Of a DNA stretch of 64,000 nt, positions 1-13,107 are shown piece by piece. Source of the stretch: Jacaranda mimosifolia (taxonomy: Eukaryota; Streptophyta; Magnoliopsida; Lamiales; Bignoniaceae); the NCBI GenBank assembly GCA_018894105.1, contig CM032129.1, positions 33,497,468-33,561,467 on the forward strand, in the 5' to 3' direction. A program made the position numbers and the translations under genes. Below the pieces are notes generated by a model, which was not told where the DNA came from, did no database searches, and saw only the letters and a list, made by a program, of their open reading frames with translations. The first letter of the stretch is position 1; every line of letters starts with the position of its first letter.

Positions 1-3000
1 ATCGCCGGTTCGATTCTTAACGCCGTGGATGATAAAACCGGTAAAACCGAGCGGGTTTGGGTCCGGATTCTCGGGGCTGATCATGAGTTCCGGGACAAAC
101 TCTGGTCGAGCTTCGATCCTGCCACAGGTCATATTCCGCAACTTACCCAATTTCTTGCATTCATGTTTCAATCTTTCTTGGCTTTTGTTACCTTTTCTTG
201 ATTATTCTATTTTAATTATTATTTATTCAACTGGGCATGATTTTCTCTGGAATAATTTGAACTTCTTGGCATCCTTGATATGGTTTAAATGAAAAATAGA
301 TTCCAATATGCTTAAAAAATTGTCTTCTTTCGTTTCTAACCTCAAGTATTTTCTTGATACCAAGAAGTGACAAGATGTTAAAAAAGAAGGTATTGCTTAT
401 ATACTTAAGGAAATTGTCAAATGTTTGGGTTTTTTTAATTTGTTTCTATCTCTACTTGTAGATTGACAGATTGGGGTCAATCTCTGAACAATTGCAAAGA
501 TATGAACACAATGTCAAGGATTTAACATTATGCAACCATGGTGAAGTAGCATGTTAAAAAGTATGCCATATAAATCTGTAGAAGACATGCTTTTAAGATC
601 TTTAATTAATAACGTTGTTATATAAATAGATTCAGTGAGTTAAGCCCACATTCGTGATCTCAAAATTAAAGGTATCTTATTGTGGATCCAATAAGCTCAT
701 CAAAGTGCAGCCTTTACTGTGTGTCAGAAATATGTTAGAGCTCATTTAACCAGGAATATATATTGAAGCCATGTACTAATCAATTTGCTATTTTTGGTTA
801 GTACTTTCTGCATGCCATGTGATCTGTCTGACTAGTCAGGTAATATGTAATGGTTGTGTCAAACACATATTAGTCATTTTGCTTTCGATGCTGGGAAAAT
901 CTTCAAATGCTAACAGAATGCTTGAAACAGGTAAAACTGTGACTTTAGATGCTGACACACATATTGAGGTTCCGCAAGACAGATATGGCCTGTATGCAAT
1001 TGACATGTTGGACCCTGACATGGTGAGTTTCTCTCCTTAAGTTGGTCATTTGGTAAATTGCTTCTTGTATGCAGATCATCAAATTGATCTCCTTCCATGG
1101 TCCTTAAGTTGATGAGGACCCTTTAGTTCCACTACACTTATTGGACCTTAAATCTTTTCCTGGTTTCCTTTGCAGGTTATTGGCAGTGATTGTGTATATT
1201 ATTTTCATGACATGATAGTTGAATTTATCAAATGGGGCTACCAAGAGGGAACAACTCTCTTTGGTTTTGGATATGATTTCCGCCAAAGCAATCGGTATCT
1301 GCCAAACTCTTGAGAAAATTAGTTTTAACTCTTAACTTAATGAAGTATAAAGCTGTAAAATAATATCAGTCGTGAGGTGACATCTTGCAGCCTTTTATAG
1401 CTGGAGAATATTAGAACCTAAGTTGGCCTGGTCTCTCTGTAGTTTTAGGCCAGTATTGCCTTAAGTATATGGCTTACTAGAGTTTAATGTTTTTGCAATT
1501 TCCAATCTTTGAGGGGTACAAACGGTGCTGATCAAACATATTCATTAACTTGCTCAGAACACCATGCTGCAACTAGGTGTTGGTACAATCTTGACTTTAA
1601 TGTAAATGTTGACCTGGTCTAAATTGTTGAGCCTTGCAGCCCGTTCTCACAAAATGAGTACTACATTGAGCCATTTATGCTATGTTTCTGCATTTCTCTC
1701 CTCAAAATTGTGCCTCTACACTATTTCCTATTATTTAAGGACAATATTGTACCCCAATAATGGACTGTCTCTGCCACCATTACCTCTAGTATAAGGTTTC
1801 ACAGCTGCCACATCAAAATCTCCATTGCTAAGACCGTTAAAGCTCCTACTCTGCTCACCATCATAATTTATTGTCACCTCTCGGTCAAACCAAAATAAGG
1901 AAAGGAGCTTCTAGTGAGCAATATGTTGTTAATTTACCATCCAATAACTTGGTAAAATTTCCTCTCTCTCATCCTATCTGGGAATTTTTCTTTTTCTTTC
2001 GACTAAACATCGCATTGTGAAGTTTGATCTTCATTAAACTTGTCTATTGTGCTTTATTCCCTTCCTGTTTCTCCAACGATGGGTTGGTGGAGGCAGCAAT
2101 AGGTGACTATTGGCAGTGGCAAATATTTTGGAGGGATATGAAATTTGAAAGTTTCTTGTGGTTTAAATAGGAGTGGGAAGGCTGACAGTGGCTTTTTTGG
2201 CATAGTTATATGTTGGCGATGGATATAATATATTTTAGATCTAATAATGACGTTCACCTGTTTGTATGTATTGAACATATGTCATGGTTTTACACTTTCT
2301 GACTTATCTATTCTACCACTTTTTTCCAGATTTCAGGGAACCCTGGATCGTCTGGCATCAAAGCTTGAGTCAGTGTACACTGCTTCTGGGGGAAGAAAAA
2401 TAAACATAATAAGTCATTCTATGGGGGGTCTTCTGATAAAGTGTTTTATGAGCCTGCACAGTGATGTAATACTCTCACTCGTCTTGTTTGCTTATTCTGT
2501 TTTGTTTTCCACCTTGTCTTGTCTCTGGTTCTCTCTCACAGGTGTTTGTCCTTGAATTCATTATTAAATTGCCCTTCTTTGTTGCATATCTGGAGTCTAA
2601 TATAAGGGCATTGTTTTCTAGATCTTTGAGAAGTATGTGAAAAATTGGATTGCAATAGCAGCACCATTTCGAGGTATGTGGCTCTTAGGACCATTGATTC
2701 TTTTGCTGCATTGGGGCCATTTTTCTGTTGTTTGAGTGAAATTAGATTGAAGAAGTGTAGATCCCTGCATTTGCAATGAGCTTAGAACTGGTCAACAATG
2801 TCATATTTGAAAAATAGAACCATTCTAAATGCACAAAATTCTGTTATGAGGTCAAGTAGTGTGTTTCAGAAACCTCACAATGTTGAGTATGTGATGGTTT
2901 TTAGTAATGCCAGAAGGTGACACCAGCCATTGATCTTGATAAATTGTTTTGGAGAGACTTTAAAGTGATCCGTTGTCAATTACTTTAAAAGTGATTCAGA

Positions 3001-5688
3001 GTTATATTTATGATCATTATTTTGCTAACTTTGGTGAAAGTTGATATTTTGCTCGAACTTTGAATTCTCTTGTTTGGGTTGACCTGCATAAGTCTGTCAA
3101 TATGCAATATATATATATATATATACACTCAACTGATTCCAGGGTGAAGCCTGGTTATTTCTAGCGCATGTCAATTACAATGGTGTCTTGTTTAATTTTT
3201 ATTCAGTTTCTCCACGTGCCAACTTCAAACTGCAGCAAGAATACATGCACATTTTAATTCATATAACCTCCCAATTAAAGATTTTTTTTCCATTCTTTTT
3301 CCTTTCTTTTTCCTTCTTCTTTCGTAATTCCAACAGGTGCACCTGGATATATAGCCTCCACATTTTTGAACGGAGCATCATTTGTTGACGGGTGGGAACA
3401 GAAATTTTTTATTTCAAAATGGAGTATGCAACAACTGGTATGAAGTTCATTACTAACTTCTGTGTATTGCTTTCCCTTTCATTCGACTCCCAGCTTGGCC
3501 GTCCATATCTCTTCTTTGACGTTTGATCTCATCATCACAGTTGCTTCTCTGAACTAATCAATCATTAAAGGAGTATTTTCATTTGCCACACCGTGAGTGT
3601 GTTTTGTTTGTTGAGCTTTTCACTGTGTTTGTAAGCATCCCTTTTTGTGTCTGTCTTTGAAAATTGGGCACATGAGTTTAGTCACAATTAAAATGTTCTA
3701 TCAATCATACCACCTGAAATGTTTAAGTTCAGTCCTTTGCTTCTGCATTGACGTGAAAGGAGTGACTTTATCATGATAGTAATTATTTAGCATTTTTTTT
3801 TTTTTAATCTTATTCTTTGAAGATGACATCTAACTTCTTCTGTGTATCAGCTGATTGAATGCCCGTCAATATACGAATTGATGGCCTGCTTAGATTTTAA
3901 ATGGGAACACGTTCCACTTCTTGAAATATGGAGAGAGAAATCTAATAGTGATGGGAATTCCACCATAATGCTGGAGTCTTATCCTCCAGCAGAAGCTATA
4001 CCAATCTTTCTGGAAGCTCTTTCGATCAACAAGGTGAGCTATGGGTGTTATTATAAATGTGGGAGTGAATATGAATAGATGATCTATGTAATACTTGCTT
4101 CTGCTGATTTATAAAGTTGAATATCAATCAAACGCAAATCTGTAGTGTGCTATCACTAGCTGCTCCGTCCTCTAGATAAATATCGCAGTCAATGAATATT
4201 GACAAAGAATTTAATGAAGCTTTGTGGAGTTTCAATCACTTGAAAGTTAAAAGTGGAAGCTAGTGTTTTGACCATCATGGATGAAGTATACATAACTTGG
4301 ATATTAATATGTTACATTTGGAGACTTGCACCAATACTAGCATTGTTTTAGAATGATTTTCATGTATTGGACCATGGCTTTTGTGCAGGTTAGTTATAAT
4401 GGTGCTGATATTTCTTTGCCATTCAACATGGAGATTTTAAAATGGGCTAATGAGACACGCAAGTTGTTGAGCTCCGCTGAGATTCCCGATCAAATTAAAT
4501 TCTACAATATTTACGGCACAAGCAATGAGACACCTCATTCTGTTTGGTAATTGGAACTCTTACAAATCTTTAAACATAATGCTGCATGTCTCAAACACAT
4601 TGGAATGTGAGATTTAACAATATTCTCACGAGGTACTATTTTGCAGTTATGGAAGTGAGGATGCCCCTATCTCTGATTTGCGACAATTGCCTACTCTCCA
4701 GGTAAAGTTCTTAGATGACTCACATTGTTGATATTTCATGAAGAGCTCTTGGTTGATCTCTTCTGTTCTACATATATGTTTTAACATATTTTCTTATCTA
4801 ATTACCTGGTCTGTATTTGTATTAAATACTATATTATATGGAAATGCTGCATCTATAATTTGATTTAAGAGTTACTCAAGACATTGTTTTCGCAAACTTG
4901 CAGGCCAAGTTCATATACGTTGACGGTGATGGAACCGTTCCGCTGGAATCTGCTAAAGTAAGTTGTTTCAAATTTATGCTGTTAATATTTGATTTAGAAC
5001 TTTGGCATTGTTTGTATGTAATAAGAATTTCTTGTGAGAATAATGTCCGGGAACTGGATGAACAACTTCTCATTGTCATTAGCTTCGAAAATGTTGTTGA
5101 CAAATGGGAGTCTCTCCACCCCATAAGATACATGCCTTTTACTTTCCATAATTATCTACTTCTAGTTCTTTTTTTTCCTATTGTGTGTTTAGTGCATGAA
5201 CCTAGATATTTCTTCAAATTTTACATATCTGAGCATGCAATAACTTGTTGCTTCTTACTCTATTCTTATAGGCAGACGGGCTCCGTGCAGAGGCAAGGGT
5301 TGGAGTCCCTGGAGATCACCGGGGAATCCTTTGCGAACATCATGTGTTCAGAATTCTCAAGCACTGGGTGAAGGCAGATCATGATCCTTTTTACAATCCT
5401 GTAAACGATTATGTTATTCTACCTACTGCTTTTGACATGGAAAGCCTCAAAACAAAAGGTTTGCAAGTGACCTCTCTCAGAGAGGAATGGGAGATTATTG
5501 GGGATGACCAGGATAGCAACGAAAATACAGCAGAGAGAAAGCCTGTGGTGGGTTCAATTGGTGCTGCTCGTATTGGCGGTGATAAATCTGTGCAGGAAGA
5601 GGCTCATGCCACTGTTATAATTCAACCACAGAAGGATGGCAGAAAGCATGTGGAGCTTAATGCTGTGTCCATCTCAGCAAGTGTATAG
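1..5688 (+). CDS. LCAT4: LCAT-like 4 (lecithin:cholesterol acyltransferase-family phospholipase/acyltransferase), 5' partial
   Basis: Eleven exons join in frame: 1-127, 931-1022, 1176-1294, 2330-2465, 2622-2673, 3337-3437, 3851-4033, 4389-4546, 4647-4701, 4904-4957, 5272-5688. They give 497 residues to a TAG. The Arabidopsis protein is about 535 residues as I recall, so roughly 40 N-terminal residues lie before the window. Seen: the segment EVPQDRYGLYAIDMLDPD, the nucleophile elbow ISHSMGG (serine at the turn), the block YVDGDGTVPLESAKADG, which should carry the acid residue, and a late GDHRGILCEHHVF block, which should carry the histidine. The family is an alpha/beta-hydrolase that cleaves or transfers acyl chains of phospholipids. 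The plant LCAT3/LCAT4 branch is soluble or membrane-associated, unlike the sterol-esterifying branch. The last 100 residues are polar and poorly conserved. Family and LCAT4 assignment are strong; substrate preference cannot be read here. Confidence 0.9.
3107..3125. repeat. (AT)n microsatellite in the LCAT4 intron
   Basis: Nineteen bases of alternating AT in the intron 2674-3336. Confidence 0.9.
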
Positions 5689-6239
5689 AAATTGCAATGT
5701 AGATATTGCTGGCCGAATGCTGCCAGTTTGTCATGTGGCACTTAATTCTGTACATAAAGCTTCTCATGAAATTACCTGTGGTGCTATTTTTTAACACGTT
5801 ATGCAAGTATGGTATGTAAATAGTCATGACTTGACTTAATATGTGCTACTGGATTAACATTGATGTACAGTTATTGTAATAATAAATTGCATCTTTCTTT
5901 GTTTATTGTTTGATCATATACATTTCTAGCATAGACAATTTCATCTGTCCCATGGTACAAGGATTTTGGTAAAATGTACAACCAACAAAACGAGGGCACA
6001 TCTCTCTTCTAACCATTTCCCTTGCATCATATTGTATGACTCATTAAAAAAGCCTATATAGATGTGACATTCATAAATATTATACAGGTGAAAGAATAGT
6101 GAAGAGTTTGAAAAGAAGCCTTGGATCCACCTGTCAACATATTCTGTTAATTATACCCCTAGGGACCTTCCTGACGAGAGTGATTTGCATAATCAATCTT
6201 GACTGATAACTTATTGAGCAAAAAATTGAAATCATGCTT
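5689..6239. other. Convergent 3' intergenic region between the LCAT4-like and NAL1-like genes
   Basis: These 551 bp separate two stop codons that face each other. They hold the 3' UTR and poly(A) signal of the LCAT4-like gene and presumably the 3' UTR of the NAL1-like gene. No other gene or repeat is seen. Confidence 0.7.
5881..5886 (+). terminator. Poly(A) signal AATAAA of the LCAT4-like gene
   Basis: A canonical AATAAA lies 193 nt after the LCAT4-like stop codon in AT-rich sequence. A reverse-strand AATAAA (TTTATT at 5902-5907) sits just beyond it and could serve the convergent NAL1-like gene if that 3' UTR reaches this far. Confidence 0.5.
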
Positions 6240-9187
6240 CTAGCTTGAGTTCTTGAAGCCCATTAGAGAACCAGATAGCTTTCTTCTCTTAGGTTCTGGT
6301 TCACCTAACTGCAAAGAAACAGAAATCTCTTCATCATTAGACTCATTTCTTAACTCAGAGAGGTTATTCGGACTTGCCCTTTCCCCTTGATTGTGATGAT
6401 TTACTGGAGATTTGCATGAAAAGCTTGGGATGAACTGGTGCTCTACATTGGGAACCATCTCAAAAACACCTTCAATGTGAAATTCATCATGCTTCAATGG
6501 GGGCATTAATCCCTCCTGAGAATCATCACCAACAGAAGTTTGCAGAATGCTTAAAGCAAGTGGCTCAAAGATTTCTTCAGATTTATCTTTTGTAGTCACC
6601 CATTCGGGCGGTGAGGATTCTCCAACAGCCGAATCAACTCCTGCTGATACATTTCTCTGCTCTTGCAGTGCATCTGTTCGGGTGAATAGGAGAAACAAGC
6701 AAGGGCAATCAGGATAAGAACTTAAGAGAATTTAGTAGAGTGAAAGAAGAGAAATCATGGGGCCAGTAAATAATCCATAAGAAAACAGATCACAAAAGCT
6801 GATCCAACCAGGAGGAAATATCACTAGAAACACGAACCTTGAAGCGCTTCTGCGGAAGTGATGAGATCAAGTTCAAGGAGATCAAGAAGACGCCCTAAAT
6901 CAACTCCACTTGTCCAATTCTCCGTAGGTTGGCCAACTTTCAATTTCAATTGACCCCGATTAGCTGTCCCTCCCCATATAATTCCAACAGGCCGGGGTTT
7001 CTCCCCAGTTTTACTGGTCAGTAAAATAAGGCTTCCACTGTCACCCTCGAGATCAAATGTCTGTTGGTTCTCTCCAACAACAAGAAAATCGGTAAAGAAG
7101 CAAATCCCCTTTTCATCGTTATACTCTAGGGAATAGGCCATTATTGTCCCAGTCGTCAAGCCAGAGCTCCTTCCAACTTTCACAACTTGCCTCCCCACAA
7201 GACTATCAATACGAGACTGCAAGTCTATTATATGGACATCACCAATTTCACCTACACCGTTTACTAGTGTCGTCACATTGAACATGTTCAAATCTTCAGC
7301 AAAAGGGATGAAGGCACCATCAGCTCGAACAAATGTCTCTGCATGATCACAAGTTCGTAATAAGCTCGTACGAGGGTCCAGAGCCAAACAAGAAAGCAAA
7401 GCCAACACAAGATCAAGCAAGAAAAGAGCCATTAGATTATAGAAACCACCTCAAAACAACTTCTTCGTATATCATTGCTGTTATTTTCTGTGCTACAGAC
7501 AACGCGATCATTATGGTACTGATCTATATAAATACGATGCTGTACAATCACTAGCTCAAAAGAGCAAAGAGTATTTTGCTGCCTTTAGACTCTTCAACAG
7601 TAACTTATTTCTTTATCCATGGAAAGACCCATACCCAACATAATGTCTTTCTGCTTGGAACAATTTTTTCTTTGTTGTTATGATTTCACTCGGATTCATC
7701 CAGAGAATAAAATCAGTTAGCCGCATATGAAAACCAGAAACTGCTTCCAAACATTGATATCATACTGCAGATGATTAATCAATGACCATTGACAACCTGG
7801 AATCACTTTACCTGGGTTTGTTCCGGCAAAAATGCCATACCAAAGATCATCAGTTATGAATGACGTAGCCCTTTCCACAGCACCTAAATAGACCCCTGGC
7901 CCAAGACTTGGGGGCAATGGGTGAAACATCTTCTGACTTGGGTAGTCCAGATCAACAGCCACATGCCGATTAGTGAGAAAACCAACCTGCCTATTTCCTG
8001 TCCTGCTTCTGACAATGGCGCCCAAGGTTCCATAAGTTTCTTGGCTTGCAACCTAAAAATGCAACCACTTGCCTGATTATTAAACACTAGAAGCAAAAAT
8101 GTGGGGGAGAGAAACAGAAATTGTATGGACAAATTTAAATGACTACCCAAGGAAAGATTATGACCATCAGTTTTAAAGACAACAGAATTTATTACCTGGG
8201 AACCAGATCCAATGCATGGATCACTTCCACCAAAGCCATCTACAAGTTCTGTATAAAACTGCTCTTTCGGGGTGGCTGCAGGTGCTCCATAGTAGGAGAA
8301 TTCAACAACATCAACATCACACCAAATACCTCCGGGTCCCTGAAAAATCAATTATACAAACACTCAAGGAGGCTGTAAGAGACATAAAACTTTCAAAATC
8401 TCAGGAAATCTCTGGATATAATAGTTCTCGTACAGCTGAATAATGGTAACTCTCTATGAACTATTGTTTTACATGAAAAATGGTAATTTGAATTAATTTC
8501 AAAAATTTCATTTATAAAATTGATCCTCGCCATAATACTTGAAATCTTAAACTAAACATATCATATTAAGGAAGATCTGGAGAATGCATTGCAACTGTGG
8601 AGCTGCAATTCAAAATTTTTTCTTCACAAAGATCTTCATTAAATGTGAAAGTGAAAATATACCAAAATAAGACATAATCACCGCTAGTATAAAACCTCAA
8701 GTGCAGTAGGTAGACACTGGGCAGGGCTGAGCCACTGCCTGTGAACTTTTCTAGCAACAAAGACAAGTATAGCTGGTATATCAGTCAATACACCCCTCCT
8801 GATCCGAAACCCAATTGCTGTGCCAAGACTAAAGCGTCTTAAAAGTTTGCTATGAAATGCTCTAATTGTCATCAGTTCAAGCAAGGTAGTAGCCTGCAAT
8901 CCTGTTGGCCATTGACCAAGAGTTTCAGGTAATACCCCTTTCTGTAGATTCCCAAAATAATTTGCCCTATCTTCAGCAGCATCAGTTATTCGGCAAGCAG
9001 GCCATGAGAAGTAAGCAGCATTGCTCTCAGAGAGCTGACTACCTGCTGCAAAGGCTTGTAATGGCGGTGGACTTGATTCAGGAAGATTGAGATTAATGCA
9101 ATAGTTCCCTTCCAAATCCAAAGCTGATTCCTCAGACTGTGAGGAACCAGAGTGACGGGCTCTTAAATCCATTCTACCCCTATGCAT
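6240..9187 (-). CDS. NAL1: NARROW LEAF 1-like trypsin-like serine protease
   Basis: Five coding exons on the minus strand: 9187-8696, 8339-8196, 8052-7812, 7338-6838, 6673-6240. They give 603 residues. The N-terminal blocks GRANYFGNLQKG-like (here DRANYFGNLQKG) and LMTIRAFHSKLLRRFSLGTA are hallmarks of the NAL1 family. The trypsin-like fold shows TNRHVAVD (His242), FVRADGAFIPF (Asp299) and DLEGDSGSL (Ser393). The Asp-Ser spacing of 94 equals that of rice NAL1 (D291, S385). The C-terminus carries SVSLQLGE followed by the basic EPKRRKL, a possible nuclear signal. Rice NAL1 acts in leaf width and vascular patterning and has been reported to process regulatory proteins; here that is inference. 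The first ATG of the exon was chosen; a second in-frame ATG is five codons later. Stop TAG at 6242-6240. Confidence 0.92.
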
Positions 9188-10330
9188 GTGTCAGCATTCC
9201 TGCAAGCAATAGTGCAATACTGAAGTTATCTAGCTTGTGCATAAAAAAGATGCAGGAAGTTCAATAAGAAGATTGAAGATGTTCAGTTTCTCCAATGACA
9301 ACTATGACACCCCACCAATTGAAGCTGAAATTTTGACAAGTTGCATGACAGGATGATCAATCATAAAACAGACAAGAAGGTTACAACAAAATGCCAATGC
9401 TAGACCTAGACATTAGTCTAATTTACAAAGAAAACATAAAGGTATAATACAATTAGGTAAGGTCCCTATCACCCCATATATAAAAAACGCCGTGACACTG
9501 TTCAATCAAAGTAATCAAATAGAAGGTCCTGAAGAGATATGTCCAAAGTCCAAACTTCAGCAACAATAGCAACAAAGAATCAGCAGATGCACTAAAGAAA
9601 GCCGTTCAGAGCACATAAATGAAAGAAATCTTAAGTGTATTATGGCAACCAGCGGCCACTAAGCAAAGTTCAGTAGTCTATGAAAATTGTAAATGATTGA
9701 GAGGCCAGCCCACTCACTCCTCACTTCAAAGAAACCAAACTAACAGCAAAGATTGAATATTTATCAAAGAAGCAAACAAAACAAGCTCAACTCTTTCCTA
9801 GAATAAGTATAGGACAAGAAACCAAACCAAGAAGCAAATGAAATAGCTCAATGCAAAAACAGAAGTGGATAAGATTTACAGCCAGGGAGCTAATGTTCAC
9901 AGACTAAGGATTAGATTATTTATTGTTACAGCCTGACAAACTAGAAAGATAATCAATAAATCCAAAACATATGATGCAGAGCCACACCTACCCCATGATT
10001 GAGCAATAACCAATCCAAGATACCCAAGAAAAGAAAAATGGAATTCTAACCAAACTCACTCAAAGATAACCTGTTAGCAACAGGAAAGATTTTAATGGCC
10101 TAGCACAGGTTTCATATCCCACAACCATCTTCCAGGCCAATCAACTAATGAAGAACAAATCTCTCAATCAGAAAGTTGATATTGCCGCTCTACTGGGGAA
10201 TTATAAAGGAAAGCTCAGTTCTGTGTGTCTCCGAGAGTGCAATGTTGAGTGTGCTTGTGTGTGAGAGAGAGTAAGGGGTTAAATGGGAAAACCATATTTG
10301 GAAAGGTAGACTATTTTCAGAAGTAGAAAT
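9188..10330 (-). other. 5' UTR, probable leader intron and promoter of the NAL1-like gene
   Basis: On the minus strand a good acceptor (CTTGCAG, ending at 9200) lies 13 nt before the start codon, so the leader is probably interrupted by an intron of several hundred bases. The donor was not fixed. A GT/GA-rich stretch around 10220-10275 is a likely promoter or leader region. No other coding region is seen. Confidence 0.45.
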
Positions 10331-11141
10331 TACTAATAATACCGTATACTACTTTTCTATGTACAGTAGCGTAGCCGGTAAAACTCGAAGTGGTAAATAT
10401 TTGCCACTATTGCGAAAGAAGAGATTGTTGATTGGTATGCTGTTGTTTTTATACCTTCTTCCCTTGCCCCTTTTGGCTGTCATTATCATTCACTATCATT
10501 CCTGTATAGCCTTCTTTTATCGCCACTCATTATTTGAGTGATCAGATGATGGCACACGTTTGTTGATACTATTGATGAATAATAGATTCAGGGGAAGAGA
10601 AGATATTAAATGGTGGATAGAGATAGAAAGAAAAAAGAGGGTGAGGCTGAAAAGAAATCATTTGTTCTTGGATTCTATTGATAATTATAGGCTTTTGTGG
10701 GGATGAGCAGCCCTTACATATTTGCTCCCCAAGGGTTGCACATTTTTTTTCATCAAAAAACTCATTCCCACTTTTTCTTGGACATTTTTTTCACTGATAA
10801 CGCAGTTGATCCTCGACTTAACTGAAACTGTAATAAGGGAAAGAAAAAGTAAGAAATATAAGAAAGGATTTCAGTTGCTTTTACCTCCTCCACCAAAGTG
10901 AAACCAAAACTATGAAGCTCATCACAATTTAATTCTACAAGGAAAAAATAAGGGGAAAAAAAGGATCTTTCCCAATGCTTCTGTGGTAGGTGGTTAATTG
11001 TGCGCTTACCTGCCAATACAAATATTTTCTGTGCAAAATGCTGCGGCTTCATCTGGGTCGTTGAAATCAGGTTAGAGCCATTGATGCTGTGCAAAATCCA
11101 TGATTTCTCTTTAGGCTACCTCCACTGTACGTGCGCGTGTC

Positions 11142-11174
<33 letters not shown>

Positions 11175-13029
11175 TGGAGGCTGTCACTTACATCGTCTTT
11201 AGTGATTTTGTCAATTATGAAATCATGATCAATGTGGACTCTTCCAAATAAAAACTTGTTCTGAAAAATTCATTATGGCTCTAATGGAATTTAGCATCTG
11301 CATTGCTTGTCTTGGAGATGATGGGGCCGCCTCCCACCGCCACCCTGATAAAAACACTCGCATCAAGGAGCCCGCGTGTCACACCCTTAACCATTGCCAT
11401 AATATGAATATCTCTGCAATCATTTATTTTCTTTCATTATTACCTTCATGAATTCAAGAGAATCCCACAGTTTCTTCTTTAATGTTGATAATAATCATCC
11501 AACTATTAGCTCTGTAATCAATATACGCCTAATCTATAATAGAATCTCCAAGTTTTGGCCCAAACAGAAACACGGGGGGGCACTGGGCAGGATAATTTCC
11601 TTTTCCTATGGGCTATAGGGAATATTTAGTGGGCCCTGTACGGATTTCGACTGCGGAGATAAGATTAGGGAGGCCCCAAAACATCGGGCCTCAACCTGTG
11701 GAAAACGATACAATTATTGGACCAGTAGGCCCACTGTAACTGCTGGTGGGGTTCACACAGAAAGCGACAACATTTCTCATTTCTCCCAAACAATAATATG
11801 TGATATGTCCACACTTGCACCACGGTTCTTGGTTGAGAATGGTTTGGGGCAATACGTACATTTGCGACTAGTAGCCTACAACAAATAGAAATGGTCTTGA
11901 GCCCACCACTCAATGGGCTGCAAAATTGGCCTAATAATTCAATGGGCTGTTTCCTCTCCGACTACGCAGCAGACTGCACATTTATCATTCATGATGGTCT
12001 TCATTTCCTTGGTACAGATAAATCACAGACGGAAAGTGCGGCGAAGATGGAAAAAGTGCTTTTCGTGATCTTCTTTACCTTTTGAAATTAGTGGGATTGA
12101 ATGGAAATTTTAGAGGGCAAATTGTCAACAGATTCACCATGATTAGCAGTTTTTCCAGTGGTCAAGAATTTAGACAGCAGAAAAATCATTCACTATGATC
12201 TTGACTCCCCCACCATTCCAATTTTACCACGCTTCATCTTTCCTACACGTATTTCCATCAGCTTTTGCCAAATGGTTTTGTTACTTTGACAGTTTGACTA
12301 AACAACCAACCCCTTGAGAGGCATAAAGTCATAATGGGAAATACGTGGGAGCTTTTTTTGCTTTTAATTTGACATAATTCTCATAAACTATTTTAGTGTC
12401 AACTGCAAATTTGTCTGCATCCAGACTTGTTTAGTTTTAGCTACTATTTTATACACAGCTCAACCGACAAGTACATGATTAACCTTTGATTCTAACTGCT
12501 AGTTATAATTTATAATTCTTTCTGCAACACTGAAGAAGATAGCACAATAAAAGGGACAATCATGCAACATTTGTAGCTCCAGCACATGCATGCCAACTCC
12601 TACTAATACTCAGTTAACATGTGTAGCATTTATGCCTCCCTTCTTTGTTGAACACTCTTTTCTAGCAAAACAAGTGTTGCATCGATGGGCTAGCTAATTA
12701 ATTAGCATTTTCTGATCTTGTAAGACTAAAAGTCCCGATTGTTTACTACTTTTGCTCTTGACCAATACCCTCATCGGGGGGCACAAACAAGGCTGTTGTC
12801 CCCATCTGATAGTGTAATGGCTTTACCAGAACTTAATTAATTAAGATGATTGAAAGGTAAGTTACACTACTCAAAAACATATTTAAACTAGGACAAGATG
12901 GAATAAAGAAAAATGTGTTAGCATGGCTATTAATAATGATGAAATTACTGAATAATGATTATATGCTGCCCTTTTTTTTTCCACCGTAAGGAATAGAAGA
13001 ATATGCCCTATAATATACATCAATCTCTC
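10331..13029. other. Intergenic region between the NAL1-like gene and the EXL gene
   Basis: About 2.7 kb separates two divergently transcribed genes. Short ORFs at 10359-10541 (+), 10762-11094 (-) and 11665-11913 (-) show no recognisable domain and are judged to be chance. A compound GT/GA microsatellite lies at 11131-11174. No RNA gene or transposon ends were recognised. Confidence 0.55.
11131..11174. repeat. Compound (GT)n-(GA)n microsatellite
   Basis: A GT run (about 11142-11157) passes directly into a GA run (about 11157-11174), preceded by alternating GC/GT. It lies in intergenic sequence upstream of both flanking genes. Confidence 0.9.
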
Positions 13030-13037
13030 TATATAAA
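13030..13037 (+). promoter_or_regulatory. TATA box of the EXL gene
   Basis: TATATAAA lies 71 nt upstream of the ATG at 13108. With the usual 25-35 nt spacing this predicts transcription start near 13060 and a short leader of about 45 nt. Confidence 0.6.
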
Positions 13038-13107
13038 CTTCCATCTGCGGTGTGTATAGTTCCATATATATTATAAGAAGCTTATAGGTCAATAATAAGT
13101 CGCAAGA

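Noticed and set aside
7339..7432. Possible alternative first exon of the NAL1-like gene with a hydrophobic start
   Set aside because: The frame upstream of the acceptor at 7338 is intron. The exon 3 to exon 4 junction gives the conserved GTNPETFVRADG, so the hydrophobic leader is an accident.
10359..11094. Small genes from short ORFs between the NAL1-like and EXL genes
   Set aside because: The products are low-complexity or hydrophobic without any domain, and flanking sequence lacks gene signals.
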